From the IMG/VR virus record IMGVR_UViG_3300032050_013907, positions 1-32,182 of that record: a stretch of 32,182 bases of DNA; one strand, written 5' to 3'. Position numbers and translations under genes: made by a program. Each line of letters opens with the position of its first letter. Positions within the stretch are counted from its first letter, which is position 1. Source of the DNA: a virus. Of the stretch, positions 16,668-22,701 are shown one piece after another. Below the pieces are notes generated by a model. It was not told the origin of the DNA and did not search any database. It was given only the letters and a program-made list of their open reading frames with translations.

Positions 16668-17423
16668 ATGGAAAAAATTAGAAACGGGATTGTAATCAAA
16701 CTACCCGACGGAGGTTTGGTTAAAGAAAACTCATTGATTAGAAGAATATGTGATCAAATCAAAAATTCTCTGCCATTGGGATACAAACTGTTTATAGTGG
16801 AAATTTCAGAAAAGGATCTTGAGTCAGACTTGGAGGTAGGTCAATCAGAAAAAGAGAGACTGTTTTACTATCTGGACGACTTAGATATTAGAATAGCAAT
16901 CTATCTTAAAACCAAAAATCATATAATCTCTACTGACCCAAATTCTAAAAAGAATGCTAAACAAGAAATACTTAAGATTGGTAGTTTGATCGAAGAGATT
17001 GACGGAGGAAGATTCGATATTCCTTTGATTTGTCATATAGGAGGGGCAAAGGGTAACAGAAGAAAAAGTATGCAGGATTTCTGTAAATTTTTTGATACAC
17101 TTCCTTGGAAAACACAGAAAGCAATTTGCCTTATAAATGACGATAAACCTAGTCTATATTCAGTTAAGGATCTTTTGTCTGTTACTTATATTGAAAAGAA
17201 AATCCCTATAGTATTTAGAACCTCTTCACATAGGACAAACCAAGGAGGATTAACATATAAGGAAAGCTTTTTTTTAGCAGCTTCAACTTGGGCTGAAAGA
17301 TCTAATCCTATACTTTTCTATTGCCCTTCTACAAAGGAAGAAACAGTAAGCATTAAAGACTTAAACCCCTACAACTTAATGGTTGATGTCGCTTTCGATA
17401 ACAATCTACCAGAACCAGTGTAA
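16668..17423 (+). CDS. UvdE-like (UV damage endonuclease family) protein, possibly degenerate
   Basis: A 251-aa protein aligning by eye with the middle and C-terminal parts of UV damage endonucleases (UvdE/UvsE), TIM-barrel metal enzymes that nick DNA 5' of UV lesions. The clues are DIPLICHIGGAKGNR (family: IHxGG.YG.K), TLPWKTQKAICLINDDK (family: RLVLENDD) and SVKDLL...KKIPIVFRTSSHR (family: GIP.VFD.HHH). The family Glu of LENDD is Ile here (CLINDD) and the FDxHH motif reads FRTSSH, so two metal-ligand positions seem lost, while His in CHIGG remains. The N-terminal barrel strands are weak. It could be an inactive or altered-specificity homolog. It is followed by an Fpg/Nei-like glycosylase, which supports a repair context. 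Confidence 0.55.
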   Translation: MEKIRNGIVIKLPDGGLVKENSLIRRICDQIKNSLPLGYKLFIVEISEKDLESDLEVGQSEKERLFYYLDDLDIRIAIYLKTKNHIISTDPNSKKNAKQEILKIGSLIEEIDGGRFDIPLICHIGGAKGNRRKSMQDFCKFFDTLPWKTQKAICLINDDKPSLYSVKDLLSVTYIEKKIPIVFRTSSHRTNQGGLTYKESFFLAASTWAERSNPILFYCPSTKEETVSIKDLNPYNLMVDVAFDNNLPEPV

Positions 17424-17443
17424 TTTTTCTTATATTTGCAATT

Positions 17444-18244
17444 ATGCCAGAAATTGCAGAGATAAAAATTATGAGCGACCATATAAATAATCGTTGCTCG
17501 GGAAAGATTTTTAATGTGGTTTGGAAAAACCCACAACATAAATCTAAAACGGATTTAACAGAGATTTCTAAGGTCCTGTTAGAAGGAGCACAGATTTCTA
17601 GTTTTTCAAGAGGAAAGGAGCTTGAAGTTAGATTTGAATCAGAACATAATAAGATTTCTCTTTTCTTCATGATGGGAATGTCTGGAAATTTTAAATTTAT
17701 AACAGATCAAGAAGCTCCCCCGAAACATACACATCTAATCTTCAAGGGTGAAAACTTTGCCCTTTGTATGTATGATTTGAGAAGATTTGCAAGATGGAGA
17801 ATCGACACCAATTGGAGTGATAAAAGAGGACCTTGTCCTTTAACTGAATACCATCAGTTTAGTTCAAATATTTTAAATTTGTTGGACCAAAAGGATTTTC
17901 AAAAACCGATGTATGAAATTCTTATGAACCAGAAATTCTTTAATGGAATAGGTAACTATTTAAGGGCAGAAATTTTAGGCAGAATAGACAGTGATCCACA
18001 GGTTCCAGCTTTGAAATATATTGAAAAGAATCCCGAGGTTTTAAGGATGTGTTATGAAATATCAAAACAAGCTTATGAGATAGGTGGTGGAAGACTAAAG
18101 GACTGGTTCAATAATGAAGAGATTGAAGATTCATCTAATAATTTTAAGAATTGGATGAGATATTATTCAAATTCAGAAGTCTGTTCACCTATTGTCGATG
18201 GCACAGGTAGGAAATTTTGGTTAAACAAAAAGTGGATTAGTTAA
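17444..18244 (+). CDS. Fpg/Nei-like DNA glycosylase
   Basis: Removes oxidised bases and cleaves the abasic strand. The mature N-terminus is Pro-Glu (MPEIAEIK), the catalytic Pro and Glu of the Fpg/Nei family. Further landmarks are the family loop FFMMGMSGNF, MYDLRRFARW, and the helix-two-turn-helix with KFFNGIGNYLRAEIL (family: F.GIGNY..(A/D)EIL). The C-terminus lacks the four-Cys zinc finger; instead it ends with VDGTGRKFWLNKKW, which resembles the 'zincless finger' of NEIL1 and mimivirus Nei, with the conserved Gly-Arg in a beta-hairpin. Length is 266 aa, normal for the family. ATG is 20 nt after the UvdE-like stop. A TATATTTG sequence at 17431 resembles the Bacteroidota promoter -7 box, but I see no upstream partner. 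Confidence 0.82.
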   Translation: MPEIAEIKIMSDHINNRCSGKIFNVVWKNPQHKSKTDLTEISKVLLEGAQISSFSRGKELEVRFESEHNKISLFFMMGMSGNFKFITDQEAPPKHTHLIFKGENFALCMYDLRRFARWRIDTNWSDKRGPCPLTEYHQFSSNILNLLDQKDFQKPMYEILMNQKFFNGIGNYLRAEILGRIDSDPQVPALKYIEKNPEVLRMCYEISKQAYEIGGGRLKDWFNNEEIEDSSNNFKNWMRYYSNSEVCSPIVDGTGRKFWLNKKWIS

Positions 18245-18511
18245 TTACCAACCAACGTAGCCTTTAGGTTTTCTTTCTTTAATTATCGCTTGACTTGCTA
18301 TCGAGTCTGCTTTTACCAAAGAATCTAAACTTTTTACGTAGTACCTTGTTTGTCCAGGAGTTCCCCAATTACCTTGCTTTGTCCAGTCAATGAAATCATA
18401 GTTGGTTAAATTTTTACCATCTACAGGGCCATAGTTAATTTTTCCGTCTTTTTGTGAAGCTTTTTCAAATTCGTTTCTAGAACTTATATTGCGATATCCG
18501 TATTTTTCCAT
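18245..18511 (-). CDS. Small unknown protein, only minus-strand gene in the window
   Basis: An 88-aa reading frame on the minus strand fills the gap between two + strand genes exactly: its stop is adjacent to the glycosylase stop and its start lies 14 nt from the exonuclease start. Composition is protein-like, with Gly, Asn, Tyr and Trp (YDFIDWTKQGNWGTPG, QTRYYVKSLDSL, KERKPKGYVGW), no hydrophobic segment and no known motif. There is no + strand alternative in the gap, which supports it being real. Upstream on its own strand is AATATATAAG, two nt from the ATG. Could be an inserted small gene; function unknown. Confidence 0.55.
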   Translation of the reverse strand: MEKYGYRNISSRNEFEKASQKDGKINYGPVDGKNLTNYDFIDWTKQGNWGTPGQTRYYVKSLDSLVKADSIASQAIIKERKPKGYVGW

Positions 18512-18513
18512 AA

Positions 18514-18523
18514 CTTATATATT
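18514..18523 (-). promoter_or_regulatory. Late-promoter-like box on the minus strand
   Basis: AATATATAAG on the minus strand ends two nucleotides before the start codon of the 88-aa gene. If used like the T4 box, transcription would begin near the ATG, giving a leaderless or nearly leaderless mRNA. The match may be chance in AT-rich DNA. Confidence 0.3.
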
Positions 18524-18525
18524 AT

Positions 18526-19221
18526 ATGATACCAAGAATTCTTTTAGACTCATCTCTGTTCATAGACATTGAAACTGTTGGTTTATATCACACATTAGAA
18601 GAAGTTAATTCAAAAGATCCTGCCCTTGCACAGCTATGGATTAAGAGATGCAAATGGTTACAAAAGAATATTGAACCAGGAGAATCTTCAGATCCACATG
18701 ATCTATGGGAAAACAAAGCTTCTTTACATCCAGAGTTTGGTAAAATTATTTGTGTCAGTTTTGGAGCATATTCAGGGGAATTAGAAAAGATCACTAGTTT
18801 TTATGGAGATGATGAGAAAGAAATACTTGAAAAAACAAATAAAATCTTGGCCAACTCAAGATCCAAAAATTTCAAAATAGCTGGTCAAAACATTAAGAAC
18901 TTTGACATCCCATACTTGGGGAAAAGAATGATCATTAATTCTATTACTCCTGATCCTATTATTCAAACATGGAACAAAAAACCTTGGGAGACTGCTTTTA
19001 CAGATTTTGCTGAAGTTTTCTCTTTTGGTGCATGGGGACAAACTTTTTCATCTTTGGAACTTGTATCACATGTTTTAGGAGTGGAGTCTTCGAAAGATGG
19101 AATGGATGGATCTAAAGTACATAATTCCTATTGGAAAGAAAATCGCATAGAAGACATCAAAGATTATTGCGAATCTGATGTGCTTTGTACTATGAACTGC
19201 TTCAAAAGATTGTCTTCATAA
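18526..19221 (+). CDS. DEDD-family 3'-5' exonuclease (PolB exonuclease-like)
   Basis: A 231-aa nuclease of the DnaQ-like fold, resembling the stand-alone exonuclease domain of family B DNA polymerases. The acidic residues can be placed: FIDIETVGL (Asp14, Glu16), AGQNIKNFDIPYL (second Asp) and DYCESDVLCT (third Asp, with the preceding Tyr of a DEDDy-type site). The middle contains GKIICVSFGAYS, a typical strand after the first motif. It is likely a proofreading or repair exonuclease. It starts 14 nt from the divergent minus-strand gene and completes the run of repair-type genes. The 45-nt gap downstream carries a promoter-like hairpin. Confidence 0.82.
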   Translation: MIPRILLDSSLFIDIETVGLYHTLEEVNSKDPALAQLWIKRCKWLQKNIEPGESSDPHDLWENKASLHPEFGKIICVSFGAYSGELEKITSFYGDDEKEILEKTNKILANSRSKNFKIAGQNIKNFDIPYLGKRMIINSITPDPIIQTWNKKPWETAFTDFAEVFSFGAWGQTFSSLELVSHVLGVESSKDGMDGSKVHNSYWKENRIEDIKDYCESDVLCTMNCFKRLSS

Positions 19222-19233
19222 TGTCAAAAGCTT

Positions 19234-19265
19234 TCTGGATATATAGTAAGGTCTTAATATCCAGA
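19234..19265 (+). promoter_or_regulatory. Late-type promoter box within a 9-bp hairpin
   Basis: GGATATATAG (19237-19246) is the recurrent late-type box, 20 nt before a TTG start. The same stretch makes an inverted repeat, TCTGGATAT (19234-19242) with ATATCCAGA (19257-19265) and a 14-nt loop, immediately before the start codon. The hairpin would lie mostly upstream of or at the transcript 5' end, so it may be a DNA rather than RNA feature. Confidence 0.45.
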
Positions 19266-19266
19266 A

Positions 19267-20022
19267 TTGAACAATATCTTAAATTTCTTTGCTTGGGTCT
19301 CTGAAAACGAGGAGAGAACAGATTTTTACAAAAAAGACCTCAATTCATCTTTTTGGATTGATGGATCATTCGATCCCAGAGTAAGAGAAAAGCTTCTGAA
19401 AATAGCTTCAGATTTCTATGAGGCTTTAAAAATCACTGCTCCTATCAAAGATATCCAGCTTACTGGTTCCTTGGCTAATTATAATTGGACTGATAAATCT
19501 GATTTAGATGTCCATGTCTTGATTGAATTTTCTGATATAGACGAAAATACAGAATTAGTTAAAAAGGCTCTAGATGGAGCTAGATTCATGTGGAACCTTA
19601 GACATAAGGTGAAAATTAAAGGATATGATGTTGAGCTTTATATTCAAGACATTAATGAGCCACACATTGCTTCTGGTTTATTCTCATTAAAAAATAATGA
19701 ATGGATAAGAGTTCCAAAATACAATCCTCCAGAAATTGACTACAAAGATGTAGATAAGAAATTTGAGGGATACGTTTCAGAAATCCACGAAATGGAAAAT
19801 CTTATCTCTACTTCAAATTTCTCAACAGTTTCTGCAGAAGAAATATACAAGCACGGAGTAAGGTTGAAGAAAAAAATTCTCGAAATGAGAAAAGAAGGTT
19901 TATCGAGAAGCGGTGAATTTTCAGTAGAGAATCTAACCTTCAAAAAATTAAGGAATGAAGGATATATAGAAAAGGTAATAGAGTTAATCTCTAAAGCTTA
20001 TACAAATATGTACAATGAATAA
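19267..20022 (+). CDS. Nucleotidyltransferase-fold protein (Pol-beta superfamily)
   Basis: A 251-aa protein with the minimal nucleotidyltransferase signature: TGSLANYNWTDKSDLDVHVL, with Gly67-Ser68 and Asp79-x-Asp81, and a third acidic site in YDVELYIQD. The acceptor cannot be read; tRNA, nucleotide, antibiotic or protein substrates all use this fold. The N-terminus MNNILNFFAWVSE is short and helical and ends in V-S-E, similar but not identical to the (L/I)xE leaders of neighbouring head proteins; a packaged enzyme, as T4 Alt is, would be an attractive idea but is unproven. Start is TTG: the frame is closed by TAA at 19255 and no ATG occurs early. The stop overlaps the next gene. A late-type box for that gene lies near its 3' end. 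Confidence 0.7.
   Translation: MNNILNFFAWVSENEERTDFYKKDLNSSFWIDGSFDPRVREKLLKIASDFYEALKITAPIKDIQLTGSLANYNWTDKSDLDVHVLIEFSDIDENTELVKKALDGARFMWNLRHKVKIKGYDVELYIQDINEPHIASGLFSLKNNEWIRVPKYNPPEIDYKDVDKKFEGYVSEIHEMENLISTSNFSTVSAEEIYKHGVRLKKKILEMRKEGLSRSGEFSVENLTFKKLRNEGYIEKVIELISKAYTNMYNE
19960..19969 (+). promoter_or_regulatory. Candidate late promoter within the nucleotidyltransferase gene
   Basis: GGATATATAG lies 45 nt before ATG 20015 (57 nt before ATG 20027), within coding sequence. It matches the box at 19237 exactly. Confidence 0.4.
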
Positions 20023-22675
20023 CAATATGAAAGACTTCTACAAAGGTATTAATCCGATTTACGAAAGCATGAAAAATTCCGTAAATGAGGAAAAAGGAGA
20101 TGCTAAGAAAAAACAAGCACTCGATACTATATCATCTCTCTCTACGGTTATGAACCAGTTTTTTTCCGTTTTGTTAAATTCTAAAATGGAAAATGCTAAG
20201 AGTGTTAGAGGATTCCAAGAGATTAAAAATAAGATCTTAGGCACTAACAACTTTGGTGCTTTCAGACAATATCTTATTTCAGTTCTGGATGCTTTAGCTG
20301 CTATGGATCCAAGCCAAAGAGAAGCTTATGCGAAGAACGTTCAATTTGTTACAGAAGTACTTGCTCTTACTGAGCCAATTCTTTCAGATCCAAAACTTTT
20401 TGATAGTGCAAAGAAAGACACTGTTTCTAAGCTTTTGAATAACTTCGAAGAAGATTTAAAACAGAGAGAAACCCAGTTACAAAAAACCAATCCTAAATTA
20501 TTTGGTGAAGTTGTTAAACAGGGTTTAGTTGTAAAAGAAGCTAAAACTGAAGAAGCTGAGGAAGAAGAATTCAGAGGTAAAGCATTCAACAAATCGAAAG
20601 AATCTTTGGATGCTGCAAATGGATTCGTTGGAATGGTCGATAGAGATCTTTATATAGCAGTTCTCAAAGACAATGAGGACATCAAGAGATACAAAGAAAT
20701 TGCAGCTGGACTTTATAAAAAGGCTCAAGATCTTCAAATGATCGATAGAAAGGGTCTTAGAAATATCATTACAGCATCTGGTGAAATTAAAAGACCAGAT
20801 TACATGAGACAACAAGATGGACTCATCAATGAGATCATCAGACAGAAAGGGGAATACACTAGAGTGAAAGATGCAGCTTTAAAAAACAAAGGTCTTACAC
20901 CTCCTCCTGTTGTTATTCCAGTGTGTCCTCCAGGAAAAGTTTTCGATGCAACAAAAGGAATATGTGTTGATCAAGCTCCAGTAAAAACTGATGATCAAAG
21001 ACAAGAAGGAAAGAAGAAAGAACCGATTGTTACTTCAACTGACTGTAAATTCCCAGTGAAATTTGGAACAAAATGTAAAGAAGTTGGAAAACTTCAATCT
21101 AAGCTTATGGAGGTTATTCCTTCTATTAAAACGTATCTTTCTGCAAAAGGTGGAGCAGATATGAAATATGGTAAAGGAACAGCTGCAGCAGCAAATATTG
21201 TTTGGGGTTATTTATCTGGACAAACAGGTCAACAATTAACTTCAGATTTAACTGAAGAAATGTACGGGGCTATTATAGCACTTACTCCTGCTGATATCGA
21301 TTTAGATATTCCAGCAGGTGCTTTAGAGAACATTCATTCAGAAATGACAATTGATCAAAAGATCCAAGAAAGAGAAGAAATTAAAGGATCTTTAATTCTT
21401 TCTTTTGAAGATTTTTACTCTGTAATTGAAGAGTCTTACAATTTTGCTAAACTGGACGAACAATCTGTCTTTGATAGATTAGGAAAGAATACTCCTGCTG
21501 CTCCGGCAGAACCTGCACCAGCTGCTGCAACAGGTCCAACAGGATCTTTAGTTATGCCAGCTTATGCAAAAACAAAATTGAAAGATTCTTGTATTAAAGA
21601 TTCCTTAGCACAAGGAAAAGTGCTTCCGTGTGCAGGTGCTACAGGAGCTACTGGTGGTACCGGTGGTACTGGAGGAACCGGAGCTACTGGAGGTACAGGT
21701 GCCACTGGATCTACTGGAGGTACAGGTGCTACTGGAGCAACTGGAGAAATCAAATGGAAAGGTCTTAAGCCAGTTGCAGATGGAGCATATACAATATATT
21801 ATGACGAAAGTTGGTCAGAATGGTGGAGCGATACTGGTAAAGGTGCTATAGTAGCTGGATTAATAGTAGGTGCTGTAGTATTAACTGCAGGAGCAGCAGG
21901 AGCACCTATCGCAGTAGGTGGATCATCTCTAGGAGTTGCTAGTGCTGGTGCAGCTGCAGGATCTGCAGCAGTACCTGTTGCAACTGCAGGATGGGGATTA
22001 GGTGCAGGTGTAGCTGGTGCAGCTGGAGCACTTGGAGCAGCAGGAAGCTTAGGAACTGCGGCAGGCGTTGTTACTTTAGCATCTGGTGCTATAGGAGGTT
22101 CAGCAATTGCTAAATGGGCAGGAAGCGACAGAAAACCGGTTACAGTATTAGTATTTAACGGATACATTGAAAGCATTGCTGTTAAAGCAATGGCAAGAGG
22201 AATTTATAACAGTTTAACAGGTACAGTTTCTTCTCAAGATTTACTAGCAATCTATTCAACTTTAATTCTCTGCAGAGGTACCTTCACTGACGGTGGAGAT
22301 GGTAATGCAGTATCTGTATGGCAGAAGGTTAAAACTGATTATGCAAGTTTCGGAGGAGGTGATTTAGCAGGCAATATTAATGCGATAACTTCTGGTGGTG
22401 CAGGTGGATTCTTCAAGGATATAGTTACTGATATGGATGAAATTCCTTCATTCCCTGTTAGCTTCAAAACTAAGAATCCTACAGAAGGTGGAGGTGCTAC
22501 TACTTTCGAAAGTGCAAAAGATGCTTGCGATGAAGGTGTATCTAAACTAAACGCAAATGCTGCTAAGTTGGCAGAGAATCTTAAGTTAATTACTGAAGAA
22601 GATCTCGAAAAACTTTCAGAGGGAATGGGTGAAATCACATCTGGTGTAGCTGAAAAGGCTGAGGAATCAGAATAA
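20015..22675 (+). CDS. Large Gly/Ala-rich head-region protein with collagen-like and hydrophobic segments
   Basis: An 886-aa protein of unknown family, probably a virion component because it precedes the protease and capsid genes. N-terminus: MNNNMKDFYKGINPIYE, ending in I-Y-E at 15-17 (a second ATG at 20027 would start at MKDFYKG), which fits the capsid-targeting leader pattern. Residues 18-440 are mostly helical and charged, with a Cys-containing VIPVCPPGKVFD segment near 300. Residues 541-577 are Gly-rich GATGGTGGTG repeats. Residues 608-703 are Ala/Gly/Val with AIVAGLIVGAVVLTAGAAGA, hydrophobic enough to enter a membrane. The C-terminus is helical and acidic. It could be a DNA-ejection or pore component, a scaffold partner or an internal protein; no motif decides. 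Confidence 0.7.
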   Translation: MNNNMKDFYKGINPIYESMKNSVNEEKGDAKKKQALDTISSLSTVMNQFFSVLLNSKMENAKSVRGFQEIKNKILGTNNFGAFRQYLISVLDALAAMDPSQREAYAKNVQFVTEVLALTEPILSDPKLFDSAKKDTVSKLLNNFEEDLKQRETQLQKTNPKLFGEVVKQGLVVKEAKTEEAEEEEFRGKAFNKSKESLDAANGFVGMVDRDLYIAVLKDNEDIKRYKEIAAGLYKKAQDLQMIDRKGLRNIITASGEIKRPDYMRQQDGLINEIIRQKGEYTRVKDAALKNKGLTPPPVVIPVCPPGKVFDATKGICVDQAPVKTDDQRQEGKKKEPIVTSTDCKFPVKFGTKCKEVGKLQSKLMEVIPSIKTYLSAKGGADMKYGKGTAAAANIVWGYLSGQTGQQLTSDLTEEMYGAIIALTPADIDLDIPAGALENIHSEMTIDQKIQEREEIKGSLILSFEDFYSVIEESYNFAKLDEQSVFDRLGKNTPAAPAEPAPAAATGPTGSLVMPAYAKTKLKDSCIKDSLAQGKVLPCAGATGATGGTGGTGGTGATGGTGATGSTGGTGATGATGEIKWKGLKPVADGAYTIYYDESWSEWWSDTGKGAIVAGLIVGAVVLTAGAAGAPIAVGGSSLGVASAGAAAGSAAVPVATAGWGLGAGVAGAAGALGAAGSLGTAAGVVTLASGAIGGSAIAKWAGSDRKPVTVLVFNGYIESIAVKAMARGIYNSLTGTVSSQDLLAIYSTLILCRGTFTDGGDGNAVSVWQKVKTDYASFGGGDLAGNINAITSGGAGGFFKDIVTDMDEIPSFPVSFKTKNPTEGGGATTFESAKDACDEGVSKLNANAAKLAENLKLITEEDLEKLSEGMGEITSGVAEKAEESE
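21635..21745 (+). repeat. Short Gly-rich collagen-like repeat tract
   Basis: About 37 residues of Gly-X-Thr triplets (GATGGTGGTG-like) encoded by near-identical 9-nt units, similar in sequence to tracts in the large fibre gene and the 690-aa gene. An antisense reading frame here is a by-product of the repeats. Confidence 0.75.
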
Positions 22676-22679
22676 TTCA

Positions 22680-22689
22680 AGATATATAA
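22680..22689 (+). promoter_or_regulatory. Candidate late promoter for the protease-scaffold gene
   Basis: AGATATATAA, preceded by TTCA, 12 nt before ATG 22702. The same TTCAAGATATATAA string occurs before the gene at 26625, making these two the best-conserved boxes in the window. Confidence 0.6.
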
Positions 22690-22701
22690 AAAAATAAAAG
22701 G

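Noticed and set aside
21630-21851. Alternative plus-strand frame in the Gly-rich tract (LLEVQVLLEQ-like)
   Set aside because: It is an out-of-frame reading of the repetitive units within the 886-aa gene.
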